From assembly GCF_014205165.1 (NCBI RefSeq), contig NZ_JACHMZ010000001.1:5128501-5192500 (forward strand): a stretch of DNA of 64,000 nt. The letters run 5' to 3'. The stretch's first letter is position 1. Each line of letters opens with the position of its first letter. Both the position numbers and the translations under genes were made by a program. This document shows positions 16,314 through 24,951 of this stretch, in pieces. Under the pieces are notes generated by a model that was not told the origin of the DNA, did no database searches, and was given only the letters and a program-made list of their open reading frames with translations. Source of the stretch: Micromonospora carbonacea (GTDB lineage: Bacteria > Actinomycetota > Actinomycetes > Mycobacteriales > Micromonosporaceae).

Positions 16314-17495
16314 TCAGTGCACCGTGACGGTGGCCCCCGGGAGCAGGTCCCGCAGCTCCTCGGGCAGCTCCGCGCCCATCTCGTCGGCGATCCGCAGCGC
16401 CTCCTCGATCAGCGTCTCCACGATCTGCCCCTCGGGGACGGTCTTGACGACCTTGCCCTTGACGAAGATCTGCCCCTTGCCGTTGCCCGAGGCGACGCCC
16501 AGGTCGGCCTCGCGGGCCTCCCCCGGACCGTTGACGACGCAGCCCATGACGGCCACCCGCAGCGGCACCGGCAGCCCCTCCAGGCCGGCGGTGACCTCCT
16601 CGGCCAGCTTGTAGACGTCGACCTGGGCGCGCCCGCAGGACGGGCAGGAGACGATCTCCAGGCCCCGCTCGCGCAGCCCCAGCGACTCCAGGATCTGGTT
16701 GCCGACCTTGATCTCCTCCACCGGCGGGGCGGACAGCGACACCCGGATCGTGTCGCCGATCCCCTCGGCGAGCAGCGCGCCGAAGGCGACCGCCGACTTG
16801 ATGGTGCCCTGGAACGCCGGCCCGGCCTCGGTGACGCCGAGGTGCAGCGGGTAGTCGCAGCGCTCGGCGAGCTGCCGGTAGGCCCGGATCATGACCACCG
16901 GGTCGTTGTGCTTCACGGAGATCTTGATGTCGCGGAAGCCGTGCTCCTCGAACAGCGAGCACTCCCACAGCGCCGACTCGACCAGCGCCTCGGCGGTGGC
17001 CTTGCCGTACTTCGCGAGCAGCCGCTTGTCGAGCGAGCCGGCGTTGACGCCGATCCGGATCGGCACCCCGGCGTCGCCGGCCGCCTTCGCGATCTCCTTG
17101 ACCTTGTCGTCGAACTGCCGGATGTTGCCCGGGTTCACCCGCACGGCGGCGCAGCCGGCGTCGATCGCGGCGAAGACGTACTTGGGCTGGAAGTGGATGT
17201 CGGCGATCACCGGGATCTGCGACTTGCGGGCGATCGCCGGCAGCGCCTCCACGTCGTCCTGCGAGGGCACGGCGACCCGCACGATCTGGCAGCCGGACGC
17301 GGTCAGCTCGGCGATCTGCTGGAGGGTGGCGTTGACGTCGGAGGTGAGGGTGGTGGTCATCGACTGCACCGACACCGGCGCGCCCCCACCGACCGGCACC
17401 GGGCCGACCATGATCTGGCGGCTGGCCCGGCGCGGGGCGAGCGCGGGGGGCGGCGCGACGGGCATACCGAGACTGACTGCGGTCACTTCAGGCAC
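16314..17495 (-). CDS. ispG: 4-hydroxy-3-methylbut-2-en-1-yl diphosphate synthase
   Basis: A 393-residue IspG (GcpE), the penultimate enzyme of the non-mevalonate (MEP) isoprenoid pathway, converting MEcPP to HMBPP with a 4Fe-4S cluster. The N-terminal TIM barrel starts with [25 protein letters not shown]. The cluster Cys residues lie in SCPSCGR and [10 protein letters not shown]. Length and motifs are normal. The GTG at 17495 begins immediately after the TGA of rip1, indicating coupling. It is the third gene of the operon dxr-rip1-ispG, the same order as in mycobacteria. Confidence 0.97.
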   Translation of the reverse strand: MPEVTAVSLGMPVAPPPALAPRRASRQIMVGPVPVGGGAPVSVQSMTTTLTSDVNATLQQIAELTASGCQIVRVAVPSQDDVEALPAIARKSQIPVIADIHFQPKYVFAAIDAGCAAVRVNPGNIRQFDDKVKEIAKAAGDAGVPIRIGVNAGSLDKRLLAKYGKATAEALVESALWECSLFEEHGFRDIKISVKHNDPVVMIRAYRQLAERCDYPLHLGVTEAGPAFQGTIKSAVAFGALLAEGIGDTIRVSLSAPPVEEIKVGNQILESLGLRERGLEIVSCPSCGRAQVDVYKLAEEVTAGLEGLPVPLRVAVMGCVVNGPGEAREADLGVASGNGKGQIFVKGKVVKTVPEGQIVETLIEEALRIADEMGAELPEELRDLLPGATVTVH

Positions 17496-18746
17496 TCACC
17501 TTGAGAAGAGCGTGATCGGGTTGACGACGTCCGCGGTGACGGTCAGCAGCGTGAACACGCCACCGATCAGGATCACCACGTACGTGATGGGCATGAGCTT
17601 GAGATAGTCGACGCGGCCCGGGTCCGGGCGGCCGAACCGGGCGAAGACCCAGGACCGGGCCCGCTCGAACCAGGCGATGGCGATGTGCCCGCCGTCGAGC
17701 GGCAGCAGCGGCAGCAGGTTGAACACGCCGATGAAGAAGTTCAGCGACACGAACAGCATGAAGAACACCAGCCAGGCGTTGTTCTCCACGGCCTCGCCGC
17801 CGAGCCGGCTCGCGCCGACCACGCTGATCGGGGTGTCCACGTCCCGCTCGCCGCCGCTGATCGCCGTCCAGAGGGCGGGCACCTTCTGCGGGATGCGCTT
17901 CATCGCCTCGTACGTGCCGACGGCCATGTCGCCGGTGAACCGGGCGGTCCCGCCGAGGGCGGCGACCGGGCCGTACTGGACCCGGGTGGGGGTGCTGAAC
18001 TGGAGGCCGATGCCGAGCGCGGCGACCGGGCCGACCGCGCCCTTCGGGTCGTCCAGGGGCGGGCGCTGGGTCTGCGCGAGCACGGTGCTCGTGGTGCCGG
18101 GCTGGCCGTCGCGGACGTACCCGATCTGGGCGGTGTCGCCCGGCTTGGTGGCCCGCAGCGCGGTCAGCAGCTCGCCGTAGTTGCCGATCGGGGTGCCGTT
18201 GAGCGAGGTGATCCGGTCGCCGTCGCGCAGGTTGCCCGTCGCGGCCGGGCTGGCCGGGTCGCTCGCGGCGCACTCGCGCACGGTGTTCTCCGGCACCACG
18301 CACTTGGCCAGGGCGATCACCGCCGGCTCCTGGCGGGCCTCGGCGTCGGTGGTCGGGAAGTCCGGGTTGGGCAGGCCGGCGGAGACGGCGATGATCCAGG
18401 TCGCGACGAGGGCCAGCGCGAAGTGGGTGACCGACCCGGCGGACATCACGATCGTCCGCTTCCAGACCGGGTAGCGCCACATCGCGCGGTGCTCGTCGCC
18501 CGGCTCGACGTCGTCGTCCTGCGGCGTCATGCCGACGATCTTGCAGAAGCCGCCGAGCGGGATGCCCTTGAGGCCGTACTCGGTCTCGCCCCGCTTGAAG
18601 CTCCAGATGGTGGGGCCGAAGCCGACGAAGTAGCGGGTGACCTTCATCCCGAACGCCTTGGCGGTGAGCATGTGCCCCGCCTCGTGCAGGCTGACCGAGA
18701 CGAGGATGGCCAGGGCGAACAGGACCACCCCGAGCAGGTACGCCAT
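17496..18746 (-). CDS. rip1: Site-2 protease, M50 family (Rip1/RseP-like)
   Basis: A 416-residue intramembrane zinc metalloprotease that cleaves membrane-bound anti-sigma factors and similar substrates. HEAGH at residues 21-25 lies in the first membrane helix; a PDZ domain spans about 175-290; the third zinc ligand motif is in LLPLLPLDGGH near residue 350, followed by the C-terminal membrane helix. The ATG shares its A with the dxr stop (TGATG), so I chose it over long upstream extensions in the same frame that overlap dxr. It forms an operon with dxr and ispG, as in M. tuberculosis (Rv2870c-Rv2868c). Confidence 0.95.
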   Translation of the reverse strand: MAYLLGVVLFALAILVSVSLHEAGHMLTAKAFGMKVTRYFVGFGPTIWSFKRGETEYGLKGIPLGGFCKIVGMTPQDDDVEPGDEHRAMWRYPVWKRTIVMSAGSVTHFALALVATWIIAVSAGLPNPDFPTTDAEARQEPAVIALAKCVVPENTVRECAASDPASPAATGNLRDGDRITSLNGTPIGNYGELLTALRATKPGDTAQIGYVRDGQPGTTSTVLAQTQRPPLDDPKGAVGPVAALGIGLQFSTPTRVQYGPVAALGGTARFTGDMAVGTYEAMKRIPQKVPALWTAISGGERDVDTPISVVGASRLGGEAVENNAWLVFFMLFVSLNFFIGVFNLLPLLPLDGGHIAIAWFERARSWVFARFGRPDPGRVDYLKLMPITYVVILIGGVFTLLTVTADVVNPITLFSR

Positions 18747-20014
18747 CAAGCTCCTTCCACCGATGCCGATGCCGATGACGACGACGCCGAGACCGACGAC
18801 GCTGACGCCGCCGACGGTGACGCCACGATGATCTCCTGCGCGTGCGCGCGCGCCCACGACTCGGCGGCGAGCACGTCCTCGACGGTACCTGGTTCGGCGA
18901 AATCGGGAGCATCGTCCAGCACCCGCCGGAGGGTGTCGACGATGCCGAGGAACGGCAGCCGGCCGGCGACGAACGCCGCGACGCACTCCTCGTTGGCCGC
19001 GTTGTAGATCGCCGGGCGGCAGCGCCCCGCCTCCCCCGCCGCCTTGGCCAGCGCCACCGCCGGGAACGCCTCGTCGTCGAGCGGGGCGAACTCCCAGGTG
19101 TGCGCGGTGGTCCAGTCGACGGCGGCGGCGGCGTCCGGCACCCGGTCGGGCCAGCCGATGCCCAGCGCGATGGGCAGCCGCATGTCGGGCGGGCTGGCCT
19201 GGGCCAGCGTCGACCCGTCGGCGAACTCGACCATCGAGTGGATCACCGACTGCGGGTGCACCATGACGGTGATGTCGGCGTAGGGCACGTCGAACAGCTC
19301 GTGCGCCTCGATCACCTCCAGCGCCTTGTTGACCATCGTCGCGGAGTTGATCGTGACGACCGGCCCCATGTTCCAGGTCGGGTGCGCGAGCGCCTGCTCG
19401 GGCGTGACCTGCGTCAACTCGTCGCGCTGCCGCCCCCGGAACGGCCCGCCGCTGGCGGTGACCACCAGCCGGCGCACCTCGCCCCGGGCGCCGCCGCGCA
19501 GGCACTGGGCCAGCGCCGAGTGCTCCGAGTCGACGGGCACGATCTGCCCCGGCCGCGTCACCGCGGCCTTCACCAGCGGGCCGCCGGCCACGAGCGACTC
19601 CTTGTTCGCCAGCGCGAGGGTACGCCCGGCGCGCAGCGCGGCCAGGGTCGGCGCGAGTCCCAGCGAGCCGACCACCCCGTTGAGCACGACGTCGCAGGGC
19701 CACTGGGCCAGCTCGGTCATCGCGTCCGGCCCCGCCACGATCTTGGGCAGCTTGAAGTCGCCGCTGGACCAGCCGCGCCGGCTCGCCTCGGCGTAGAAGG
19801 CGAGCTGGAGGTCCTGCGCGGCAGACGCCTTCGCCACCCCGACCGCCTCGACGCGCAGTTCGAGGGCCTGCGCGGCGAGCAGCTCGACGTTGCCGCCCCC
19901 GGCGCCGAGCGCCACCACCCGGAACCGGTCGGGGTTGCGCCGGACGATGTCGACGGCCTGGGTGCCGATCGAGCCGGTCGAGCCGAGCAGCACAAGATCG
20001 CGGGGAGTTGTCAC
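18746..20014 (-). CDS. dxr: 1-deoxy-D-xylulose 5-phosphate reductoisomerase
   Basis: A 422-residue DXR, which converts DXP to MEP, the first committed step of the non-mevalonate pathway, using NADPH and a divalent metal. The NADPH loop [16 protein letters not shown] is at the N-terminus; NKESLVAGG and [12 protein letters not shown], and a second segment with HPTWNMG, form the metal and substrate site. The last 22 residues are a Ser/Ala-rich tail from a GAC/GCCGAT-rich DNA stretch and are unlikely to matter for catalysis. First gene of the dxr-rip1-ispG operon. Confidence 0.97.
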   Translation of the reverse strand: MTTPRDLVLLGSTGSIGTQAVDIVRRNPDRFRVVALGAGGGNVELLAAQALELRVEAVGVAKASAAQDLQLAFYAEASRRGWSSGDFKLPKIVAGPDAMTELAQWPCDVVLNGVVGSLGLAPTLAALRAGRTLALANKESLVAGGPLVKAAVTRPGQIVPVDSEHSALAQCLRGGARGEVRRLVVTASGGPFRGRQRDELTQVTPEQALAHPTWNMGPVVTINSATMVNKALEVIEAHELFDVPYADITVMVHPQSVIHSMVEFADGSTLAQASPPDMRLPIALGIGWPDRVPDAAAAVDWTTAHTWEFAPLDDEAFPAVALAKAAGEAGRCRPAIYNAANEECVAAFVAGRLPFLGIVDTLRRVLDDAPDFAEPGTVEDVLAAESWARAHAQEIIVASPSAASASSVSASSSSASASVEGA

Positions 20015-20082
20015 CCGCCCATTCTTCCCCAGCCGGGCTGTGCGCCCGCTGGGAGCCTCGCCGCCGGGCCCGGTCAGCGGCG

Positions 20083-20703
20083 TCAGGTCGCCTCGTCGTC
20101 GAGCAGGTCGGCCGGGTCGACGGAGAACTCGAACGGGCGGACCATCGTGAACGTGCTGCCCGCCGCGGCGGCGGCCAGCGGGCGGTACTCGCCGTCGACC
20201 AGCTCGTAAAGCGCCAGGGTCGGCACCCGGTTACGCAGGTCGACGCGGAGGAAGAAGGGCACGCCGGCGGCGGCGTACTCCCGGGGCCGGTCGATCACGT
20301 CCTTGCGCCGGTTGCCCGGTGAGACGATCTCCCCGAGCAGCACGGCGTCGCTGATCTTCATCGTCGTCCGGCCGCCGCCCGACGCACGCAACACGGCGAT
20401 GTCGGGGATGAACAGGTCGTCGCCCGAGACGATGTTGACCTCGTGGTAGAGCCAGAGCCCCACCCGTCGGGCCGCCTGCTTGAGCAAATAGGCCAGGTCG
20501 AGCTCGACGTTCTGGTGGTCGAAGCCAGCATGTGGTGTCACGATCACGCTTCCGCTCAGAACCTCGACCTTGGGGCCGTTGGTCTCCGGCAAGAGATCGA
20601 GGGCGAGCCGCGCCGTCCACGGCTCGTCGTGCCACCGGAGCACGTCGAACGACGGCTCGGGCCGCTGCGACGCCGGCTCGGGCGCAAACGCTGCCTGGGC
20701 CAT
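20083..20703 (-). CDS. Uma2-family (DUF820) endonuclease-like protein
   Basis: A 206-residue protein with the PD-(D/E)XK-type fold of the Uma2/DUF820 family: [23 protein letters not shown], the core FIPDIAVLR and later [34 protein letters not shown]. These families are widespread in actinobacteria and cyanobacteria, often in many copies. A nuclease is predicted from structure, but the biological role is unknown. Single gene, in the same direction as dxr. Confidence 0.88.
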   Translation of the reverse strand: MAQAAFAPEPASQRPEPSFDVLRWHDEPWTARLALDLLPETNGPKVEVLSGSVIVTPHAGFDHQNVELDLAYLLKQAARRVGLWLYHEVNIVSGDDLFIPDIAVLRASGGGRTTMKISDAVLLGEIVSPGNRRKDVIDRPREYAAAGVPFFLRVDLRNRVPTLALYELVDGEYRPLAAAAAGSTFTMVRPFEFSVDPADLLDDEAT

Positions 20704-20798
20704 CCGGGCTCACCCCCTCAGCGGAACATCCTGCTGGCACCCACCCTAGTCGCGCAGCCCCGATCCGCCCTGCTCGCACACGGTGTCCGACCGCGCCG

Positions 20799-21347
20799 TC
20801 AGGCTCCGGCGCGCAGGACGAAGGCGTCCAGCTCCTCGCCGCCGTACCAGTCGGTGCGCCGACCCGCGTAGGCCATGCCGAGCCGCCGGGCCACCGCCGC
20901 CGACGCCGTGTTGCCCGGCGACACCACCGCCCACACCCGCGGGGTGCCCGTCGCCAGTTCCCGGGCCACCAGCGCGCGGGCCGCCTCGGTGGCGTACCCG
21001 TGGCCCCACGAGTCGGGGTGCAGGTGCCAGCCGACCTCGATGTCGGTGGTCGGCACGCGCTCGTCGCGGCCCGGCAGCGGCTTGAGCAGCACCGTGCCGA
21101 CGACCCGCCCGTCGGCGCGCGTCTCGATCGCCCAGGTGCCGTACCGGTCGCCGTGGGCGGCGTGCCGCTCCCGCCACGCGGCGAGCCGGTCGACCGCGCC
21201 GGACGGGTCGGTCAGCGGCAGGCCCGGGGCCGCGCCCAGCCAGCGCACCACCTCGATGCGGGAGTAGATCTCGTAGATCCGGGCCAGGTCGCCCGGCTCG
21301 GCGGTCCAGTCGCGGACGACGAGGCGTTCCGTGGTGAGCACGGTCAT
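20799..21347 (-). CDS. GNAT-family N-acetyltransferase (RimJ/RimL-like)
   Basis: A 182-residue acetyltransferase beginning TTERLVVRDW, the usual start of the RimJ/RimL group, with GWHLHPDSWGHGYATEAARALV as the acetyl-CoA-binding region and NTASAAVARRLGM near the end. The substrate is unknown (ribosomal proteins, antibiotics and small molecules are all possible). The ATG at 21347 fits the family; the frame is open far upstream but there overlaps the BrkB gene on the other strand. Confidence 0.88.
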   Translation of the reverse strand: MTVLTTERLVVRDWTAEPGDLARIYEIYSRIEVVRWLGAAPGLPLTDPSGAVDRLAAWRERHAAHGDRYGTWAIETRADGRVVGTVLLKPLPGRDERVPTTDIEVGWHLHPDSWGHGYATEAARALVARELATGTPRVWAVVSPGNTASAAVARRLGMAYAGRRTDWYGGEELDAFVLRAGA

Positions 21348-21365
21348 GCCGCGGGATCGTAATGC

Positions 21366-22238
21366 GTGACGGGGGGCGGGGCGGGGAAGAAGGACGCGGT
21401 GGCAGACGGATGGCAGCGCGCGAAGCGGATCGTCAGCGCCGCGTTCCGGCCGGTACGCGGGCGGGACCTGTCGCTGCACGCCGCCGCCATCACGTTCTAC
21501 GGTTCGATCGCCGTGGTGCCCGTGGCGCTGCTGGCCATCTGGACGACGGGGCTGGTCGCCGGGGCGGACCGGGTGCGGCGGCTCACCTCGTACGCCATCG
21601 AGACGCTGCCCACCGACATCGGCGCGCACCGGGCGGTGGCCGCGCTGCTGGAGGCCGGGCTCGGCCTGACCCCGGCGCTGGCCCTGGCCTCGCTGCTGCC
21701 GGCGTCGCTCTACGGCGAGGGGCTGCGCCGAGCGTTCGTGTCGGTGGCCGCCCCGCGCGAGCCGGGCGGGGCGCTGGTCGGCTGGCGGGGCCGGCTGCTG
21801 CTGCTCCCGCTGCTCGCGCCCGCCCCCGCGCTGCTGCTGTCGATCCTGCTGGCCCTGCCGGTGACGACCCACCTGGTGCGCCAGGGCGGCTGGCGGGGCG
21901 CGCTCGGCGTGGTGCTGTCGTTCCTCGGCGTCTGGCTGGTGCTCACCCCGGTGCTGATGTGGGTGTTCCGGGTGGTGGGGCCGGCGTCGCCGGACTTCCT
22001 GTCGACGCTGGCGCTCGGGTCGTTCACGGCGGCGAACCTGTCCGGCTTCCTGCACGGGTTCGTGCTGTTCGCCTCGCTGCCGCTCGACCTCGGGGTGCCG
22101 TTCGGCGGTTTCGACGCGATCGGCGGCGGGGTCGCGGTGCTGCTGTGGCTCTATCTCTTCCACGTGATCGTGCTGGCGGGGTATTCGGCGACGCTCGCCC
22201 TGTCGGACTGGCGGGCCCGCCGCGCCGCCACACGATGA
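21366..22238 (+). CDS. YihY/BrkB-family inner membrane protein
   Basis: A 290-residue integral membrane protein with about six predicted helices. The N-terminal segment RGRDLSLHAAAITFYGSIAVVPVALL and the glycine-containing end helix resemble the YihY/BrkB family (once called ribonuclease BN). The function is not established; transport or envelope roles are proposed. The first GTG is at 21366, but a second GTG at 21399 has a better ribosome binding site (AGAAGGA) and may be the true start. Divergent from the acetyltransferase by 18 bases. Confidence 0.8.
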   Translation: MTGGGAGKKDAVADGWQRAKRIVSAAFRPVRGRDLSLHAAAITFYGSIAVVPVALLAIWTTGLVAGADRVRRLTSYAIETLPTDIGAHRAVAALLEAGLGLTPALALASLLPASLYGEGLRRAFVSVAAPREPGGALVGWRGRLLLLPLLAPAPALLLSILLALPVTTHLVRQGGWRGALGVVLSFLGVWLVLTPVLMWVFRVVGPASPDFLSTLALGSFTAANLSGFLHGFVLFASLPLDLGVPFGGFDAIGGGVAVLLWLYLFHVIVLAGYSATLALSDWRARRAATR

Positions 22239-22277
22239 GCACGCGCGAGGGCGCGGCGGCCTCCTGCCCGGGTGCCG

Positions 22278-22472
22278 CTAGGGGCGGTCGAGCAAGCCCG
22301 AACGGGTGGCCCCGACGAAGCCGGCCCAGGCCGCCGGGGCGAAGCTCAGCGCCGGGCCCTGCCGGTCCTTGCTGTCGCGCACGCCGACCGCCTCGGCGAA
22401 TGCCGCCACCTCGACGCAGTTGCCCTCCCCGCCGGAGCGGGTGGAGGTGCGCCACACACCGTCACGCTGCAC
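22278..22472 (-). CDS. DUF397 small partner protein (second copy)
   Basis: A 64-residue DUF397 protein: WRTSTRSGGEGNCVEVA, then VGVRDSKDRQGPALSFAP and AWAGFV. It overlaps the 3' end of the adjacent XRE/DUF5753 gene by 11 bases, the same layout as 226-1198. It probably modulates that regulator. Confidence 0.9.
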   Translation of the reverse strand: MQRDGVWRTSTRSGGEGNCVEVAAFAEAVGVRDSKDRQGPALSFAPAAWAGFVGATRSGLLDRP

Positions 22473-23343
22473 TGGACATCTCCTTCGCCATCGATGCGAT
22501 CAGCTCGCGGGACTCGGCCCCGCTCAGCGCCCGCTCGGCGAGCGAACGCCAGGCTTCCTCGTACGTCTCGATCTCGTGCGGCCTGTCCAGGTAGACCGCG
22601 CCGCAGGGCCCGTCGGAGTAGATGGTGGTCGGCTCGGGCTCCCGCACCTGCTGCGGGAAGTCGAGCATGGTGAAGGTGCCCGCCTGCGACCAGCGGAACA
22701 GCCCGGCGTCCAGCGGCAGCACCCGAACGCTGACGTTGTGCTGCTCGCCCGCCACCGTCAGGGCGTCGAGCTGGCGGGCCATCGCCGCCCGGTCGCGCAG
22801 CGGCCGGCGCAGCACCGCCTCGCTGAGGATCACGTCGAGCTGCGGCGCCCGGGGAATCGCCCGGACGAGCAGCCGCTGCCGGCGCAGCCGCACGTCTGCC
22901 TTCGCCCGGCGCTCCGCCTCGCTCAACTGCGGGCAGTCGGTGGCGATCACCTCGGTCATGTACTCGACGGTCTGCAACAGGCCCGGCACCAGGTTGACCT
23001 CATGGTGGCGGATCCGCGTCGCGGCGGACTCCAGGCCGACGTACAGCTTGAACCAGTCCTTGATCGCCTCCCCGTAGCTGTGCCACCAGCCGTGCGCCTT
23101 GGTCTCCCGGGCCAGGGCGCGCGTGGTGTCGATGGTCTCGCGGGACGCGCCGTAGACCCGGCACATGGCCTCCACGTCGTTCGGGTGCATCGAGACCTGA
23201 CCCGTCTCGTAGCGCCAGATCCGGGGTGCCGACCATTCAAGTTCCTTGGCCGCCGCCGCGACCGTCACGTACGCGCTCTCGCGAAGCTCCCTCAGATATC
23301 TGCCGAGCTGCCTACGCGGGACTGTGCTGCCCGAGTCGTCCAC
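22462..23343 (-). CDS. XRE-family regulator with DUF5753 domain (second copy)
   Basis: A 293-residue regulator. Residues about 10-65 form a helix-turn-helix (LGRYLRELRESAYVTVAAAA, IWRYETGQVSMH), less canonical than that of the copy at 226; residues about 95-280 form the DUF5753 domain (NLVPGLLQTVEYM, VRVLPLDAGLF). It is paired with the downstream DUF397 gene and is divergent from two small Cys-rich genes at 23552-24081, a neighbour set that recurs in Micromonospora-type genomes and suggests one regulatory cassette. Confidence 0.9.
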   Translation of the reverse strand: MDDSGSTVPRRQLGRYLRELRESAYVTVAAAAKELEWSAPRIWRYETGQVSMHPNDVEAMCRVYGASRETIDTTRALARETKAHGWWHSYGEAIKDWFKLYVGLESAATRIRHHEVNLVPGLLQTVEYMTEVIATDCPQLSEAERRAKADVRLRRQRLLVRAIPRAPQLDVILSEAVLRRPLRDRAAMARQLDALTVAGEQHNVSVRVLPLDAGLFRWSQAGTFTMLDFPQQVREPEPTTIYSDGPCGAVYLDRPHEIETYEEAWRSLAERALSGAESRELIASMAKEMSSAA

Positions 23344-23551
23344 GTCATCCCCTTATCTGTCGTCGCGTAAGGCACCTCATCCCTTGATCCGCATTCTTCT
23401 CCGAAGCATTGCTCACCGCCAGCAACGAAACGAGCATCATCAGTGACCACCGCTTCGCGGCGTGGTCCCCCCGAGGGGGCAGGAGCCTCCCCCGACCTCA
23501 TCCCGGCTCCTGCCCCCACCCCCATGAACCGACCCGACCCCGGAGTCGCAC

Positions 23552-23719
23552 GTGGGCATCCCCGGAAGACGCCGCACCGACCGGCCCGTGCCGCTGGGCC
23601 CGACGCACCGCCGCGACTGGTCCCACTGGGGGCGGCACTGCGTGTGCGGCCTGCGCTGGCCCTGCCCCGACCGCATGCTGTGCCGGCCCGACCCGGACCG
23701 GCTGGCGGGCAGGCGGTGA
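23552..23719 (+). CDS. Small Cys-rich protein next to the XRE cassette
   Basis: A 55-residue protein from a GTG. After a basic, Pro-rich start (PGRRRTDRPVPLGPTHRRDW) it has HCVCGLRWPCPDRMLC, four Cys plus His that could bind zinc. It overlaps the next small gene by four bases (GTGA). Similar tiny proteins are frequent beside DUF5753 regulators in Micromonosporaceae by my recollection. The function is unknown. High-GC shadow frames cover the same region, but this one has the Cys motif and the coupling overlap. Confidence 0.6.
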   Translation: MGIPGRRRTDRPVPLGPTHRRDWSHWGRHCVCGLRWPCPDRMLCRPDPDRLAGRR

Positions 23720-24081
23720 ACCGGCCACACCGCCCCGACCGCCCGGCTGGTGGCCCCGGCGACCGCGCCACACCGGGCCGCCGGGCCCCTGCGGCAGAGC
23801 GGGCGAAGACCATGAGCAGCGGGTACGGGGTGTCGCTGGCCGAACTGCGTCGACACGTGGCGGCCCGCCCAACGTGGCGGTGTCGGGTGTGTGCTGCGTC
23901 GTGGCCCTGCCAGCCGGCGAAGCTCTGCCTACGCGCCGAGTACGCGCGCGACCGGGTCGGGCTGGCGATCTACCTGTGTGTGCTGATGCACGACGCGATC
24001 GCCGACCGGCTGCGCACCCATCCGGAGAAGGTTGATCCGGCGGGCTACTTCGCCCGCTTCATCGGCTGGACCCGCCACTGA
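23716..24081 (+). CDS. Small Cys-rich protein, LAELRRHV type
   Basis: A protein of up to 121 residues. The confident part starts at an internal ATG (23812; 89 residues): SLAELRRHVAARPTWRCRVC, then SWPCQPAKLCL and an acidic helical end with ADRLRTHP and YFARFIGWTR. The Cys pattern C-x-x-C...C-x(5)-C hints at a metal site. The GTG at 23716 overlaps the stop of the previous small gene and would add a disordered Pro/Arg-rich arm; either start is possible. Function unknown; probably part of the XRE/DUF397 cassette. Confidence 0.65.
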   Translation: MNRPHRPDRPAGGPGDRATPGRRAPAAERAKTMSSGYGVSLAELRRHVAARPTWRCRVCAASWPCQPAKLCLRAEYARDRVGLAIYLCVLMHDAIADRLRTHPEKVDPAGYFARFIGWTRH

Positions 24082-24090
24082 CAGCCCACC

Positions 24091-24430
24091 TCACCGCACC
24101 TGCATCCCAAGTTCTATAGGCGCCACTACCGATACGAGATCCGCTTCCCGCGTCAAGGCGACAACTGTCGACTCCCAGCCAACCCAATGAACGCGAATCA
24201 GCTCAGGTAAACTTGGGTCGTCGAACCCTCATTGGCCGCCTCATATTCACGCAATAGTCGACAACCGAAACCAAACTTCAGCAGCTCGGCAGCCTGCTCC
24301 GCCTTCATGTCCTTCTCCGCACTGCCAACATAGGAGCCACCCCTCCAGCAGCACACACCTCATGTAGACGCGGCTGCATTCCCAGGACCCACTTGAGCGC
24401 GAGGATGCCATCCTCAAGGAGGCTCAGATC
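24091..24430 (-). pseudogene. Frameshifted remnant of a small gene in the toxin locus
   Basis: Conceptual translation gives a sensible protein only if the frame is changed at least twice: first SWECSRVYMRCVLLEG, then GSYVGSAEKDMKAEQAAELL...REYEAANEG, then FDDPSLPELIRVHWVGWES...VVAPIELGMQVR and a TGA at 24093-24091. Each segment has coding-like content; each frame is closed beyond it. GC is visibly lower than in neighbouring genes. It lies just downstream of the immunity gene of the Rhs toxin, so a decayed second immunity gene is the simplest idea. The family is not recognised. Confidence 0.6.
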
Positions 24431-24519
24431 AAATACTGACAGCAGCCAGCCACGCAGCCACCAACTTCGACCCACCGAGCAAAAGAGCATACCCACAGCC
24501 CGCAGTCGCGTGGAGTTTG

Positions 24520-24951
24520 TTATACGAGTCTCAGCATGCTAAGCAGTGCGCGAATATTCGGCGCAATTTCGACCCACCCGTTGTCACTCCTAAGGTAGAT
24601 CACCGATGGGTCCGAATCTGAGGCGCGGTAGTCCAAAGCAAATGGCTGATCCGGCCCCATGTCGCCGATCAGCAGCGACCTTGCGGGATCAATATCTCCT
24701 GGTGGACTTTCCAAACTCTTCGATCCTACATACCACTCGCGCGTTTCGGGATCCATATCCGAGTGCCATGATTGATTCTCGCGCACCATACCGTTGACTT
24801 TATAGAAGGTCGGATGCTGCGGAGCCTCGCCAAAAATCGAGGCCAGTAAGGCCTGGCCACTTGGAGCCACCCACCGATCTTCTCGGATCACTTTCAGTAG
24901 GAGCCCGGGAACCCGAAGACCACCCACGACCACTTGATCTTCATCCGTCAT
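24520..24951 (-). CDS. SUKH/SMI1-KNR4-type immunity protein
   Basis: A 143-residue protein whose C-terminal half, SLLIGDMGPDQPFALDYRAS..SVIYLR..GWVEIAPNIRALLSML, follows the SMI1/KNR4 (SUKH) pattern. SUKH proteins are the commonest immunity proteins of bacterial polymorphic toxins and act by binding and blocking the cognate toxin tip. The ATG overlaps the toxin stop by four bases (ATGA), the expected toxin-immunity coupling. Base composition is lower in GC than the chromosome, matching the toxin tip. Confidence 0.8.
   Translation of the reverse strand: MTDEDQVVVGGLRVPGLLLKVIREDRWVAPSGQALLASIFGEAPQHPTFYKVNGMVRENQSWHSDMDPETREWYVGSKSLESPPGDIDPARSLLIGDMGPDQPFALDYRASDSDPSVIYLRSDNGWVEIAPNIRALLSMLRLV

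Noticed and set aside
24305..24496. An intact 63-residue gene on the minus strand
   Set aside because: Its downstream half is out of frame with the coding-like remnant at 24091-24430; part of it may be the decayed N-terminus, but it is not a gene by itself.
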